From positions 4,364,728 through 4,428,727 of the forward strand of contig NZ_CP011853.1 in NCBI RefSeq assembly GCF_001305675.1: DNA of 64,000 nt, read 5' to 3'. Below, one piece after another: positions 34,440-45,700 of the stretch. The notes under the pieces were generated by a model. The model did no database searches and was not told the origin of the DNA. It saw only the letters and a program-made list of their open reading frames with translations. Every line of letters starts with the position of its first letter. Positions within the stretch are counted from its first letter, which is position 1. A program made the translations under genes and the position numbers. Source of the stretch: Gordonia phthalatica (lineage in GTDB: Bacteria > Actinomycetota > Actinomycetes > Mycobacteriales > Mycobacteriaceae).

Positions 34440-35030
34440 GTGTCCGGTGCCGACTATCTGACCAACCAGCCCGACGTGAGCGCGGGAAGCCTGCTGATCG
34501 CTTCCACCGCCCTCACCGGTCCCACGTTCGCCCGCACGGTGATCTACGTGATCGAGCACGACGAGCAGGGAACGCTCGGCGTGGTGCTGAATCGGATGTC
34601 CGACGCGGCCGTCTTCAACGTGCTGCCCGCGTGGGCAGAGCTCGCCGCCCAGCCGCGCGCCGTGTTCGTCGGCGGACCCGTCTCGACCTCGTCAGCCCTG
34701 TGCCTGGGCGTCGCCAAGACCGGTGTGAACGTCGCCGAACAGCCGAAGCTGCACCAGGTCCTCGGACCCGTCGCGATGGTCGACCTCGACGCCGATCCCG
34801 ACGAGCTCGCGAACATTCTCACCGGGGTCAGGATCTTCGCCGGGTACGCGGGATGGGACGCGGGACAGCTCGACGACGAGATCGCCGAGGGCAGCTGGAT
34901 CATCGCCCCCGGTCTCCCGGGGGATCTGCTCACCGAACCGTCGGTCGATGTCTGGCAGCGCGTGCTGAGACGACAGCCGTGGCCGCTGCCGCTGCTGTCG
35001 ACGTACCCGCTGCGGCCCGAGGAGAACTAG
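34440..35030 (+). CDS. YqgE/AlgH family protein (UPF0301)
   Basis: 196 residues matching UPF0301: GSLLIASTALTGPTFARTVIYV, EHDEQGTLGVVLNRM, VFVGGPVS, the RIFAGYAGWDAGQLDDEIAEG block and SWIIAP. This ubiquitous family was named after AlgH, a proposed alginate regulator, but its true role is unknown. The GTG start is supported by alignment with the family N-terminus. It is followed by a 220-base gap holding a near-perfect palindrome. Confidence 0.94.
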   Translation: MSGADYLTNQPDVSAGSLLIASTALTGPTFARTVIYVIEHDEQGTLGVVLNRMSDAAVFNVLPAWAELAAQPRAVFVGGPVSTSSALCLGVAKTGVNVAEQPKLHQVLGPVAMVDLDADPDELANILTGVRIFAGYAGWDAGQLDDEIAEGSWIIAPGLPGDLLTEPSVDVWQRVLRRQPWPLPLLSTYPLRPEEN

Positions 35031-35075
35031 GCCACGGTGCGAGAGGCCACTGCCTCCCGCACCACTTCGCGCCTT

Positions 35076-35139
35076 GTCGCACCAGTTCTGTCTCCCGCAC
35101 TCGGTCGCGACTGAGTGCGGGAGACACAAATGGTGCGAC
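35076..35139. repeat. 64-bp near-perfect palindrome
   Basis: Two 32-base arms abut at 35107/35108 with no loop and pair at 29 of 32 positions; the centre is GTCGCGAC. A shorter, diverged copy of one segment (GCCTCCCGCACCACTTCGC) lies just upstream at 35052. This far exceeds a rho-independent terminator and suggests a miniature mobile element or repetitive extragenic palindrome in the gap between yqgE and a convergent membrane-protein gene, where it could also terminate both. Confidence 0.65.
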
Positions 35140-35253
35140 TGGTCGACAAGTGGTCACCCGATGCCTGGCCGTGACGGCAATCAGGTGTTCCCTCGCCAGT
35201 CTTCCGTCGCCGCCCGAACACAGTTGAGTCCGACGAGAGATCTCCACCGGAAA

Positions 35254-35622
35254 TCATCTGAAGTCGCCCGGCGGCCTTCTCCTGGACGTCCAGGAGAACA
35301 GGTCCTTCATCTCCTGGGAGTCGCGCCTGACGAAGACTCCTTCACTGTTGTAGGCGTACGCCCCACCCCACAGGGTCATGTCGAGAGCCACACCCATCAC
35401 CAGGGCAGCGATGACCCCTGACTGGATTGCAACAGCGATCGCGACGGGGATCGTACTCACGACCACGGCCGCGAAGGCCCACACCAACCGGTTGCGCCGA
35501 ACGAGTAGGAACGATACCCACAGACCGACGAGGAGGAGTGCGGCCCCGATCAAGATCAGGCTCGAAATGTCCGAATCGACGACGGTGTACTCCGGTTTCG
35601 ACACCCAGTCTTCGACCTTCAC
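35254..35622 (-). CDS. Hypothetical membrane protein
   Basis: 122 residues, with three hydrophobic helices (SLILIGAALLLVGLWVSFLL, WAFAAVVVSTIPVAIAVAI, GVIAALVMGVALDMTLWGGA) and a cytoplasmic basic C-terminus (RDSQEMKDLFSWTSRRRPPG). I recognise no family. GC at third positions is lower than in neighbours, so the gene may be a relatively recent arrival. It lies alone between the palindrome and the DedA gene. Confidence 0.6.
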   Translation of the reverse strand: MKVEDWVSKPEYTVVDSDISSLILIGAALLLVGLWVSFLLVRRNRLVWAFAAVVVSTIPVAIAVAIQSGVIAALVMGVALDMTLWGGAYAYNSEGVFVRRDSQEMKDLFSWTSRRRPPGDFR

Positions 35623-35673
35623 CAGCGCTCCTTCCCGGTGATCACCACACCGTCCAGGCTGGGAATTCCCCGC

Positions 35674-36294
35674 CTACGCTTTCGCCCGTCTCCTCGCCCG
35701 CACCCGCCGGAAGATCAGATAGCAGAACGCCAGGAGTGCGACGGACAGTCCGACGATAAGCGCGACCCGCGCGCCGAGCGTCGCCCCGACGCCGTACGAG
35801 ACCAGCAGGATGGTGGCGGTCCAGGTGGTGCCGCCGATCGCGGTGGCGATCGCGTACCGGTGGAAGGGCATCGCACGACTGCCCGCGACCAGCGGGGTGA
35901 TGCTGCGGATGTAGCCGACCCAGCGGGCCGACACGATCGCGACGACGGCATCGCCCGCCTCGGGCGGCCGGTAGCCGGTCCGGTGGGCGTGGCGCGCGAC
36001 GCGACGCCCGAACCCCGATCGGGAGAAGCGGGGACCGGTCAGACGCCCGAGCCAGTAGCCGGTCACGTCGCCGACGAGCGCGGCCACCGCGCAGCTCACC
36101 ACCAGCACGACGATGCTGGGACGACCGATGGCGGCGACCACGCCCGCCGCGACGAGGATCGCCTCGCTGGGCGCGACCAGTCCGATCACGGCGACAGCCG
36201 TCTCCAGGTAGACGGCACCGCAGGCGATGACATACACCGCCCACGCGGGGGCGGCGTCGATCCACTCGGTGAGGCGAGCGGTCAGATCGTTCAC
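35674..36294 (-). CDS. DedA family membrane protein
   Basis: 206 residues with the SNARE_assoc/DedA pattern: VYLETAVAVIGLVAPSEAIL near the N-terminus, GDVTGYWLGRLTG in the middle, then the conserved re-entrant region ARWVGYIRSITPLVAGSRAMPFHRY. Members are undecaprenyl-phosphate or phospholipid translocases of the cytoplasmic membrane; which lipid this one handles is not predictable. Co-directional with the upstream EgtE-like gene, 30 bases away, so they may be co-transcribed. Confidence 0.93.
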   Translation of the reverse strand: MNDLTARLTEWIDAAPAWAVYVIACGAVYLETAVAVIGLVAPSEAILVAAGVVAAIGRPSIVVLVVSCAVAALVGDVTGYWLGRLTGPRFSRSGFGRRVARHAHRTGYRPPEAGDAVVAIVSARWVGYIRSITPLVAGSRAMPFHRYAIATAIGGTTWTATILLVSYGVGATLGARVALIVGLSVALLAFCYLIFRRVRARRRAKA

Positions 36295-36324
36295 GTGCGG
36301 TCGGCCCGGTGGATTCGGCGGTGG

Positions 36325-37416
36325 TCAGTAACCCATCGTGCGGATCGCGGTCGCGAGCTGATCGAGCTGCTCGCGGCGGACGTCCAGGTGGGGGCTCACG
36401 CGCAGCAGCGACTGCTCGCCCGCCAGGGGAGCACGCCACGAGTCTGCGGCCGTCACCAGCAGACCGAGCTCCAGAAGCCGGTCGCGGGCGGCGAGGACGT
36501 CGGCGGGCCGCCATCCGGGCGGCGGTGCGAGGGTGACCAGGGCCGACGGCTCGTCGATCGGCTCCATGACCTCCCAGCTGCCGATGCCGTGCAGGCGTTC
36601 GCGGGTCATCCGACCGACGGCGGCGAGCTCGCGGTAGGCGTGCTGTTGACCCATGGCCAGGAATTCAGCGACGGCGGTCGACAGGGCGAGCTGGCCGGCG
36701 ATGAACGACTCCGACGACTCGATCGCGACCTCGACGCGCGAGTCGTCGCGCACGGCGAGGAACCCGACGCCGCGCGGACCGGTCAGCCACTTGCGGGAGG
36801 TGCCGTAGACGACGTCGGCGCCGGTGACGGTCGGGACGTGGCCGACGGCCTGCGCCATGTCGACGACGACGGGGACACCCGCGGCGTGCGCCACCTCGAC
36901 GATCTGCGCGACCGGCTGCACCACACCACTCGCCGATCCGATGTGGCAGACGTGGATGAAGTCCGGCTGCTCGAACTGCAGCATGTTCTCCAGGGAGTCG
37001 ACGTCGACGTGCCCGTAGACGTCGGCCTCGGGCATCGTGCGGACGGCGTAGTCGCGGCGCTCGAACTCGTCGAGGTTGGGACCGAACTCATTCTTCGCGA
37101 CCCACACGGTCGGCGAGATCGGCAGCTTCATGCCGTTGAGCAGGCCGCGGAGGGCGGCCCGGGCGCTGTCGCGGAAAGAGATCTCCTCGGGACGGTGCCC
37201 GATCAGCGAGCCCAAAGCGCGTCGTCCCTCGTGGAGATCGGCGGCGCGCTCGTCGGAGGCCACGTACGAGCCGGTCTCCGCCTCCCGGATCAGGTGCTGG
37301 TGCAGCGTCGCGATGACCCCGGACGACGACCGCCCCGCCGAGGCGGAGTCGAGATGTCCGAGAGCGGGTTCCACGCGCGCTGCATGCCACTGTTCACCGA
37401 GTTCGCTGCAGTACAT
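36325..37416 (-). CDS. EgtE-like class V aminotransferase (PLP enzyme)
   Basis: 363 residues from ATG (MYCSELGEQWHAARVEPALG). It matches EgtE, the PLP-dependent C-S lyase of ergothioneine synthesis, in order of motifs: HLDSASAGRSS, EAETGSYVA, EFGPNLDE, IHVCHIGSASGVVQP, VVVDMAQAVGHV (PLP-binding Asp about 186), YGTSRKWLTGPRGVGFLAV (Schiff-base Lys about 209) and LLRVSPHLD. The other egt genes are not nearby, so it may serve a scattered pathway or a related lyase reaction. A longer frame reading upstream overlaps cca and was rejected. Confidence 0.82.
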   Translation of the reverse strand: MYCSELGEQWHAARVEPALGHLDSASAGRSSSGVIATLHQHLIREAETGSYVASDERAADLHEGRRALGSLIGHRPEEISFRDSARAALRGLLNGMKLPISPTVWVAKNEFGPNLDEFERRDYAVRTMPEADVYGHVDVDSLENMLQFEQPDFIHVCHIGSASGVVQPVAQIVEVAHAAGVPVVVDMAQAVGHVPTVTGADVVYGTSRKWLTGPRGVGFLAVRDDSRVEVAIESSESFIAGQLALSTAVAEFLAMGQQHAYRELAAVGRMTRERLHGIGSWEVMEPIDEPSALVTLAPPPGWRPADVLAARDRLLELGLLVTAADSWRAPLAGEQSLLRVSPHLDVRREQLDQLATAIRTMGY

Positions 37417-37451
37417 GAGACTCAACCTACCCTTGCGTCCGAAACACGTGC

Positions 37452-38933
37452 TCAGTCGGCATTCTGCTGCTGCTCCCACCAGGCGCGGAGCGCGGCTTCC
37501 GCGTCCTCCCGGCTCATCGGGCCGACGTCGAGCCGCAGGTCCTTGAGGTACTTCCACGCCTTGCCGACGGTCGGTCCGGGCGCCAGCCCGAGCAGCTCCA
37601 TGATCGCGTTGCCGTCGAGGTCGGGGCGTACGCGGTCGAGGTCCTCGGCCTCCTTGAGGACGGCGATCCGCTCCTCGAGGTGGTCGTAGGTCTGCTGGAG
37701 GCGCCGTGCCCGCCGCTTGTTGCGGGTGGTGCAGTCGGCGCGGACCAACTTGTGCAGACGGTCGAGCAGGGGACCGGCATCGGTCACGTACCGACGCACC
37801 GCCGAGTCCGTCCATTTCCCGTCGCCGTACCCGTGGAACCGCAGGTGCAGGAAGACGAGCTGCGAGACGTCGTCGACCACCGCGTTCGGGTACTTAAGCT
37901 TCCGCATCCGCTTGCGAACCAGCTTGGCGCCGACCACCTCGTGGTGGTGGAAGCTGACCCCGCCGGCCTTCTCGTGCCTGCGGGTCGCGGGCTTGCCGAT
38001 GTCATGGAGCAGTGCGGCCCACCGGAGGACGAGGTCCGGGTCGCCCGTTTCCAGGTCGATCGCCTGCTGCAGCACCGTGAGCGAGTGCTGGTAGACGTCC
38101 TTGTGCTGGTGATGCTCGTCGATCGTCAGCTTCATCCCGGGGATCTCGGGAATGACGAGATCGGCGAGCCCGGTCTCGACCAGCAGGTCGACGGCCTCGA
38201 TCGGATGCTCCCCGCAGATCATCTTGTCGAGCTCCACCCGGATGCGCTCGACGGTGATGCGTTCGATCTGGCCGGCCATCTCGCGCGTCGCGTCGAGCAC
38301 CCGGTCCGCGACACGGAAACCGAGCTGGGAGACGAAGCGGACACCGCGCAGCATGCGCAGCGGATCGTCGTTGAACGACGACTCCGGCGCGGCCGGGGTG
38401 TCGATGACGCCGAGGAGGAGGTCCCGCATGCCGTCGAGCGGGTCGCAGAACTCCTGCTCACCGCCCGGCAGCAGCTTCACCGCCATCGCGTTGATCCGGA
38501 AGTCGCGGCGGATCAGGTCGCCCTCGAGGGTGTCGCCGAAGGTGACGACCGGATTGCGGCTCTGCTGGTCGTAGATGTCCGAGCGGAACGTGGTGATCTC
38601 GATGGTCGCGTCGCCCTTGGTGGCGCTGACTGTGCCGAAGTCGATACCGGTGTCCCAGACGGCGTCACCCCACTCCCGCAGGATCTCGGCGATCACCGGC
38701 GGTCGTGCATCGGTGGTGAAGTCCAGATCGTTGCCGAGCCGACCGAGCACCGCGTCCCGCACCGAGCCCCCGACCAGGTACAACTCATGTCCCCGGGTGG
38801 CGAAACGCTCGGCGAGGGGGACCAGGACGTCGTTGAAGGATGCGAGTGTGGATGCTGCCGCCGCCAGGAGGCGGGTACGCCGCTCCGAGCGGTCGTCGTC
38901 GCTCATCGGTGGTCGTGGCGCAGTCTCCATCAT
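37452..38933 (-). CDS. cca: CCA tRNA nucleotidyltransferase
   Basis: 493 residues, with the class II poly(A) polymerase/CCA-adding head: GGSVRDAVLG about 55-64, the catalytic DLD about 69-71 (NDLDFTTDARPP), the RRDFRINAMA motif and RVRF-type motif (LRMLRGVRFVSQLGF), then an HD domain (WAALLHDIGKP). It builds or repairs the 3'-CCA end of tRNAs. The gene is the Rv3907c (pcnA) equivalent and is divergent from the NUDIX gene, as in Mycobacterium. A downstream ATG (MSDDDRSERR) is an alternative start. Confidence 0.96.
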   Translation of the reverse strand: MMETAPRPPMSDDDRSERRTRLLAAAASTLASFNDVLVPLAERFATRGHELYLVGGSVRDAVLGRLGNDLDFTTDARPPVIAEILREWGDAVWDTGIDFGTVSATKGDATIEITTFRSDIYDQQSRNPVVTFGDTLEGDLIRRDFRINAMAVKLLPGGEQEFCDPLDGMRDLLLGVIDTPAAPESSFNDDPLRMLRGVRFVSQLGFRVADRVLDATREMAGQIERITVERIRVELDKMICGEHPIEAVDLLVETGLADLVIPEIPGMKLTIDEHHQHKDVYQHSLTVLQQAIDLETGDPDLVLRWAALLHDIGKPATRRHEKAGGVSFHHHEVVGAKLVRKRMRKLKYPNAVVDDVSQLVFLHLRFHGYGDGKWTDSAVRRYVTDAGPLLDRLHKLVRADCTTRNKRRARRLQQTYDHLEERIAVLKEAEDLDRVRPDLDGNAIMELLGLAPGPTVGKAWKYLKDLRLDVGPMSREDAEAALRAWWEQQQNAD

Positions 38934-39010
38934 GTGATGAGAGACTACCGACTCTCGACCCGCTCAACCTGTTCGGCTAACGGACGGTTACGAGCGGCTA
39001 GCATCGGGGT

Positions 39011-40108
39011 GTGCCCGCTGAACCCTCGCTGCAGCGCCCGGACGTCGATTCCGACGCTCCGGCGGCCGATGGTGCTCAGGGCAAGAACGGGGCTCCCACT
39101 AAGAATACTGCCCACCAGCAGGGCGGCGGTAGCGGTCAGCCCGGTCGGAACCGCCGAAACCGTCGCGGACGACGACGGCGCGGCAGGCGATCCGGTCGCG
39201 GCAACGCGCAGCAGACCGGCCCCGAGAACAACTCGGGTAAACCCCAGGAGTCCGGCGAATCCCCCGACGGCACGCCCAAGAACGGCGGGAAGAAGCAGCG
39301 GTCCGGCAAGAACGGGCAGCCCAAGAACAACGCAGGCAAGCACGGACAGCCCGCAGCCGCCGATCAGCAGGCGAAACCGTCCGACCTCGCCGGCCGTGCC
39401 CGACAGGCCGCGAACGAGCTCACATCGTCGCCCGCCTCCATGCCGCGGACTCGTCGCCGTGCCGCACGACGACCCGACGCGGAGCCGACGCCCCGCCTGC
39501 ACACCGTCCGGGAGACGTCGGCCGGCGGCCTGGTCCTCTCTGACATCGACGCGCCCTTCCCCGAGCTGTCGGCCGCGCTGATCGGTCGGATCGACCGACG
39601 CGGCCGGATGATGTGGTCGCTGCCCAAGGGTCACATCGAGACCGGTGAGACCGCCGAGCAGACCGCGATGCGCGAGGTGGCCGAGGAGACCGGCATCGAG
39701 GGCACCATCGTCGCCCCGCTCGGGAAGATCGACTACTGGTTCGTCAGTGAGGGCAAGCGGATCCACAAGACGGTCCACCACTACCTCCTGCGCTTCACCG
39801 GCGGAGAGCTCTCCGATGCGGACTACGAGGTCAGCGCCGTCGCCTGGGTGCCGCTGACCGAATTGCCTCGCCGACTCACGTATTCTGACGAGCGACGTCT
39901 GGCGCGGATGGCCGAGTCGGTGATCGCCGATCTGCAGAGCGACCCTCACCGGTTGGCTCAGTCCGAAGCCTCCTGCCTCCGCACCGAGCCGAACGACTAT
40001 GAGAAAGCCGCAGCCGCACGCAATCAGCGACGCAACGAACCGCCGCCAGCGCCGAAACCTCGTCGACGTCGGCGGCGGCCGCGTCGCACCGCCGCCGGTG
40101 ACAGCTGA
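39011..40108 (+). CDS. NUDIX hydrolase with long basic disordered N-terminus
   Basis: 365 residues. Residues 160-300 form the NUDIX domain with the Nudix box [20 protein letters not shown] at about 210-229. Residues 1-140 are low complexity, rich in Gly, Asn, Lys, Gln and Arg ([19 protein letters not shown]), resembling RNA-binding tails. It is the positional equivalent of MutT4 (Rv3908) but about 115 residues longer. The family hydrolyses nucleoside-diphosphate-linked compounds, possibly damaged nucleotides or capped RNA. The GTG start was accepted because basic low complexity begins right there. The DUF6049 gene overlaps its end by 11 bases. Confidence 0.9.
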   Translation: MPAEPSLQRPDVDSDAPAADGAQGKNGAPTKNTAHQQGGGSGQPGRNRRNRRGRRRRGRRSGRGNAQQTGPENNSGKPQESGESPDGTPKNGGKKQRSGKNGQPKNNAGKHGQPAAADQQAKPSDLAGRARQAANELTSSPASMPRTRRRAARRPDAEPTPRLHTVRETSAGGLVLSDIDAPFPELSAALIGRIDRRGRMMWSLPKGHIETGETAEQTAMREVAEETGIEGTIVAPLGKIDYWFVSEGKRIHKTVHHYLLRFTGGELSDADYEVSAVAWVPLTELPRRLTYSDERRLARMAESVIADLQSDPHRLAQSEASCLRTEPNDYEKAAAARNQRRNEPPPAPKPRRRRRRPRRTAAGDS

Positions 40109-42710
40109 CGCCGTCGCGTCGCGCCGGACACTGCTGCGCCTGACCGTCCTCACGGCGATCTCCATCCTGCTGGCCCTGACGATCGGTGCGGCCCCCGCCG
40201 CGCACGCCGAACCGGACTCCCCGGCCTCCTTCGCGACCCTCGGACTCACCGACGTCACACCGACGACGGTCACCGGTTCCACCGGCAAGACCGTCACAGT
40301 GCGGGGGAAGGTCGTCAACACGGCGGGCCGACCGATCAGCGACGTGAGCGTGAGTCTGCGTCGGGCGGGCGCCGTCCACGCCTCCTATCAGCTCCGCAGC
40401 GCGCTGACCTCGCCGATCAACGAGTACGGCGTCGTCAGCCGCAGCCAGGTCGTCACCGGCACCCTCGGCGTCGGCAAGTCCGCCGACTTCTCGATCGAGG
40501 TGCCGATCGACGGACCCGGCGGTCTGGGGTTGCGCAGCGCAGGCGTGTACCCGCTGCTGGTGGACGTGACCGGCAGCCCGCGCGACGTCGGCACACTCTC
40601 GATCGCGGAGTCGCGAACCATGATCCCGGTGCTGTCGCTGCCCGCCGATCAGGGGCGCGCCCGCGACTACGTGGACCCGGCGACCGGCGCAGAAGGGGTG
40701 CCGCTGCTGGGGCGCGACGGCTCCATCGCGCCGAACACCTCGAGTCCGTCGTCGTTCACCATGATCTGGCCGCTGGCCGCGAGCCCGCAGGAGGCCGCGG
40801 GCATCCTCGGCGGCGACACCGCCGACCTGCGACTGATCAGCGACTCCCTGGGCCATTCACTGCAATCCGACGGCCGACTCGGCATGGCGCTGCGCGCCCT
40901 GGAGGAGTTGGTGGGCGTCAACGGCGACGCCGCCCCGCCGACGAGCACCCCGGACGCCGGCCCCACTGATCAGCCCGCCGACCCGGTCCGCGACTCCATC
41001 TGCCTCGCCGTCGACCCGAATCTCCTGGTGACGGTTCGGCACATGGCGAGCGGCTACCTGGTCAGCAACAATCCCGCCGACCCCGACTCGCCGACCCACG
41101 AGGGACAGGGCGCGAAAGCCGCCGCCTCCTGGATCGCGCGGCTGAAGCAGGTGGCGGGACGCATGTGCGTCACGGCGCTGCCCTTCGCACAAGTCGGCCT
41201 GGAGTCACTGAGCTCGATCGGGAACGACGACCTCACCGACCGGGCCCTGCTGCGTCCCTACGACACCGTCGACGCCGTGCTGGGCGTCAAGACCGTCCGA
41301 GGTCTCACCCTCCCCGCCACCGGAACGCTCACCGACACGGCTCGCGACCTCCTGTCCTCGCGCAGCATCCCCGCCGCAGCCGTCGCGTCCACCGCGCTGG
41401 CGCCCGTGCCCGACGACGGTCCGGCCTCCGGGTCCGAGACCGGCCGATACACCGACCACGGGGTCGCACTGCAGACATACGACGTCGCAGTCAGCGCCGC
41501 ACTCGGCGCCGCAGGCCTGACGCCCGTCGTGCCCGCGATCATGCCCAATTGGCAGCAGCCCGACCTGTCGGACGAGTCCGCAGTCAGCCGCCGCCAGACC
41601 GCCGCGGCCGCGCTGACCTTTCCGATGCTCACCGCGCCCGCCCCCTCCGCGGACGACGAACCGTCGGCGCACCACCTGCCGACGACGGGGCGGTCGTCGT
41701 TCGTCATGCCGCCGACCTACTGGTCGCCGACCGTCGACGACGCCCGCGTCCTCCGCGAGACGGCCGCGCTGATGCTGTCCTCCGGAACCGCTCGGCCGGT
41801 CCCGCTGGCCACCGTGCTCGACGAGATGCCCGCCGCGAAGGCGCCCGGCCGGTTGGAGGTCCCCGGCGACGTGCAGGCCGACGTCGCCGCCGGCTATCCG
41901 GTCACCCAGCACGATGCGGAGACCATCCGACAGCGACTCCGCGCCATCGACAAGATGCAGAGCTCGCTCGTCGGCAACAACGACACGGTCACCACACCCG
42001 CCGAGTACCTCGCACCGCTGCGCGACGACCTCCTGCGTGCGGTGTCGAGCGCGTCGACCACCGAGACCTCGGTCACGACGGGGGAGCGCAACCAGCGGCT
42101 CACCGCCGTCGGCAAGACCCTGCGCAGCATGCAGAACGCCGTGTCGCTGCTCGATCCCAGCGGCCGCTACACGCTGGCCTCCGAACGCAGCCCGCTGCTG
42201 CTGGTGGTCCGCAACACCCTGGCGCTGCCGATCCGCGTCCGACTCGACATCGACGCCCCTCACACCCTCGAGATCGGCGACCTCGGCCTCTTCGAGATCC
42301 CGGCCGCAGGCACCCGACAGCTGCAGATCCCGACGCACGCCACCAGTTCCGAACCGGCGACGGTGAACATCAGCCTGGTGACCTCCAGTGACATTCCGCT
42401 CAGCACACCGATCGAGTTGTCGGTGTACGCGAACGCGTACGGCAAGGGCTTGTTCTGGATCACCATCGGCGCGGCGATCATCCTGATCCTGCTGACGGCC
42501 CGTCGACTGTGGCACCGTTTCAGGGGCAAGCCCGATCCGGCCGACGAGGATCGCCCCGAACCCGACGACGAGCACCGCGAGCAGGCGACACTGAGTTACG
42601 ACGCCAGACTCGCCGCCAGCGCCCGGGTCGGCGACGAGGAGCCGGTCGACCTGGTGATCGAGCGGACTGACCACGACCGGCCCGAGGGGAATGACGGGGA
42701 GCGCTCATGA
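40098..42710 (+). CDS. DUF6049 family secreted/membrane protein
   Basis: About 870 residues from a GTG that overlaps the NUDIX stop. A signal peptide ([29 protein letters not shown]) precedes a large extracytoplasmic region with beta-sandwich-like segments ([38 protein letters not shown]). One C-terminal membrane helix ([22 protein letters not shown]) ends in an acidic cytoplasmic tail. It is the Rv3909 equivalent and is coupled to murJ by ATGA, hinting at a role in envelope assembly. A longer ATG start at 39999 would overlap the NUDIX gene by 110 bases and is less likely. Confidence 0.9.
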   Translation: MTADAVASRRTLLRLTVLTAISILLALTIGAAPAAHAEPDSPASFATLGLTDVTPTTVTGSTGKTVTVRGKVVNTAGRPISDVSVSLRRAGAVHASYQLRSALTSPINEYGVVSRSQVVTGTLGVGKSADFSIEVPIDGPGGLGLRSAGVYPLLVDVTGSPRDVGTLSIAESRTMIPVLSLPADQGRARDYVDPATGAEGVPLLGRDGSIAPNTSSPSSFTMIWPLAASPQEAAGILGGDTADLRLISDSLGHSLQSDGRLGMALRALEELVGVNGDAAPPTSTPDAGPTDQPADPVRDSICLAVDPNLLVTVRHMASGYLVSNNPADPDSPTHEGQGAKAAASWIARLKQVAGRMCVTALPFAQVGLESLSSIGNDDLTDRALLRPYDTVDAVLGVKTVRGLTLPATGTLTDTARDLLSSRSIPAAAVASTALAPVPDDGPASGSETGRYTDHGVALQTYDVAVSAALGAAGLTPVVPAIMPNWQQPDLSDESAVSRRQTAAAALTFPMLTAPAPSADDEPSAHHLPTTGRSSFVMPPTYWSPTVDDARVLRETAALMLSSGTARPVPLATVLDEMPAAKAPGRLEVPGDVQADVAAGYPVTQHDAETIRQRLRAIDKMQSSLVGNNDTVTTPAEYLAPLRDDLLRAVSSASTTETSVTTGERNQRLTAVGKTLRSMQNAVSLLDPSGRYTLASERSPLLLVVRNTLALPIRVRLDIDAPHTLEIGDLGLFEIPAAGTRQLQIPTHATSSEPATVNISLVTSSDIPLSTPIELSVYANAYGKGLFWITIGAAIILILLTARRLWHRFRGKPDPADEDRPEPDDEHREQATLSYDARLAASARVGDEEPVDLVIERTDHDRPEGNDGERS

Positions 42711-45700
42711 GCGATCGCGAGAGCACGCACGCTGAACCGACGACGGTGGAGCGCGACGACTCCGACGCCGGCATCATGCGGACCGGTGGCTCCATCGCCA
42801 TCGCGACTCTGATCAGTCGAATCACCGGCTTCATCCGCACCGTTCTGGTGCTGGCCATGCTGGGCGGCGCGATCGCCTCCGCGTTCCAGGCCGCGTACGT
42901 GCTGCCGAGCATGATCGCCGAGGTGGTCCTCGGCGCCGTCCTGACCGCGATCGTCATCCCGGTGCTGGTCAGAGCCGAGAACGAGGACGAGGACGGCGGA
43001 GCCGGGTTCATCAACCGGATCTTCACGATCACGGTGGTCCTGCTGGGGGTCGCGAGCGTCGTCGCCGTGATCGCCGCCCCGCTGCTGACGATGTTGAACG
43101 TCGGCGACGGCCAGGTGAACAGGCCGCTCACCACCGCGCTCGCCTACCTGCTGCTTCCGGAGATCCTGTTCTACGGACTGTCCGCCCTCTTCATCGCGAT
43201 TTTGAACATGAAGGGCCTGTTCAAACCCGGTGCGTGGGCGCCGGTCTTGAACAACATCATTCAGATCACGACCCTTGCGCTGTACGCCGCGATGCCCGGC
43301 GAGATGACGCTCAATCCGGTGAAGATGAGCGATCCGAAGCTCCTGGTCCTCGGCATCGGCACCACGCTGGGTGTGGTCCTGCAGGCAGGCATCCTGGTCC
43401 CGTACCTGCGGAAGGTCGGCGTCCACCTCAAGCTCGAGTGGGGCATCGACGACCGGCTGCGGCAGTTCGGCGGCATGGCGGTCGCCATCGTCGGCTACGT
43501 CCTGGTCCTGCAGGTGGGCCTGGTGATCACCTACCGGATCGCGGCGCACGCGTCGGCCGACGGCATCTCTGTCTACAACACCCACTGGCAGCTGCTGCAA
43601 CTCCCGTACGGCGTCCTCGGCGTCACGATCCTGACCGCGATCATGCCGCGACTGTCGCGAAATGCGGCGGCCGACGACACCGAGGCGGTGGTCGAGGACA
43701 TGTCCCTCGCCACCCGTCTGACCATGATCTCGCTGATCCCGACGGTCGCGTTCATGACCTTCTTCGGCCCGTCGATCGGTGTCGCGATCTTCAACTTCGG
43801 CAAGTTCGACGCCGAAGTGGCCTCCCAGCTGGGTTCGGTCCTGGCGTGGGGCGCGTTCACCCTCATCCCGTACGCGATGACCCTCGTGCAGCTGCGCGTC
43901 TTCTACGCCCGCGAGGACGCCTGGACGCCGACGCTGATGGTCGTGGGGATCACCGCCGTGAAGGTGGCGTCGTCGTACCTCGGCCCGGTGCTGTTCGACG
44001 ACCCCGAGCTGATCGTCCGCTGGCTGTCGTTGTCGAACGGCCTCGGCTACCTGGTCGGTGCGATCGTCGGCCAGATCCTGCTGCACAAGCGTCTCGGCGT
44101 CACCCGGCTCACCGGCGTCGCCCGCACCACGTTCGTCACCATCGGGGTGTCGGTCGGCGTCGCCTTCGCCGTGTGGTTCGTCTCCGACGTGACCGGCCTG
44201 GCGAACATGTCGACGCAGGCGGGCAAGATCGGATCCGTCATCTACCTGGGTCTCACCGCGACGGTGGTGCTCGGCGTCGTCTACCTGCTGCTGGTGGCTC
44301 TGAAGATCCCCGAGATGGTGACGATCAGCGGCACCGTGATGCGCCTGGTCGGCCGGTTCATCCCGTCGCTCGCCCCGGCGCCGAAGCCGGAAGCCGACGA
44401 TCGCGACGCCCGCACGATGACCGTCCAATTCCCGCGGGTCTCCGGCGACGACGGGGTCCCGTATTCTGGTCAGGTAGACGTCCGTCGCCGGTTCGATCGA
44501 GGAACCGCGACGTGGCAGGAGTATTCGGTGCTGTCCGGCGGCGCGGTGGGCGAGACGATGGTGATTCCCGTCGTGGGAGGACCTCGGCCGTATCCGCGAC
44601 CGCAGGGACCAGCACCCCGGCGAGGAGTTCCACCGATGGGTCAGAAGGGCAGCGACACGAGTCGACCGCAGGGTCGGCGCGGTGACGCACCGTCTGGTCC
44701 GTCGGACGAGAGGACGCGGGTGATGGGCGCTCCGCGCGGTCCCCGCCTGATCCCGGGCGCCGCCATCGCCGGTGGCCGCTACCGACTTCTGGAGAAGGAG
44801 GGCGGCACCCGCGGCCTGGAGTTCTGGCGCGCCAAGGACACCGGACTCGACCGCGAAGTGGGCCTGACCTTCGTCGACCCGGAGCAGAAGGCGCCGCCGA
44901 TCCGGCCCGGCGACCGCGAAGCCGACCAGGGACCCCTCGCGATCCTGAATCGGACGCGTCGTCTCGGACAGCTGCATTCAGCCGGTGTGGCCCGCGTGCT
45001 CGACGTGGTGCGCAGCGCATCCGGCGGCGTCATCGTCACCGAGTGGATCCACGGTTCGTCGTTGAAGGACGTGGCAGCCACCGCGCCATCCGCGATGGGC
45101 GCCGCACGTGCCGTCCGCGCGCTGGCCGCCGGGGCCGAGGCCGCGCACCGGACCGGCGCGACCCTATCGATCGACCACCCCGACCGCATCCGAGTCAGCA
45201 CCGACGGCGACGCCGTGCTCGCGTTCCCCGCTGTACTGCCCGGCGACGACCGCGCAGGCGACGTCCGCGGTCTGGGCGCGGTGCTCTACGCCCTGTTGCT
45301 CAATCGGTGGCCGCTCGACGGCGCCACCGGGCGGTCGTTGACCACGTCGGGACCCGCGGTCGGAGGCCTCGCCCCGGCGCAGCCCGACCCGAGGGATCCG
45401 ACTCGTCCGATCGAGCCGCGGGCGGTGAAGCCGGAGATCCCGTTCGAGATCTCCACCGTGGCGTCGCGCGCGTTGGAGGGCGATCACGGCATCCGGACCG
45501 CCGCCACCGTGCAGCACGTCCTCGATCAGGCGACCGTCGTCGACCTCAAGACCGATATGTTGCCGCAGGTCGAGTCGCGGCAGGCCCCGCTCTCGGTGGC
45601 GCCGATCTCGCGGACCCGCAAGGAACGGCTGATGGGCGAGGGGGAAGCGGGCAAACGCAACACCGCGCTGCTCGCCGGCGCCGGATTGTTCATCCTGTTC

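Noticed and set aside
36325..37815. Longer version of the EgtE-like protein starting at 37815
   Set aside because: The extra 133 residues are out-of-frame cca sequence; the family N-terminus begins at 37416.
35638..39581. Two rightward open frames of over 600 codons
   Set aside because: Antisense of the DedA, EgtE-like and cca genes, which have intact motifs on the other strand.
42596..44977. 793-codon leftward open frame
   Set aside because: Antisense of murJ.
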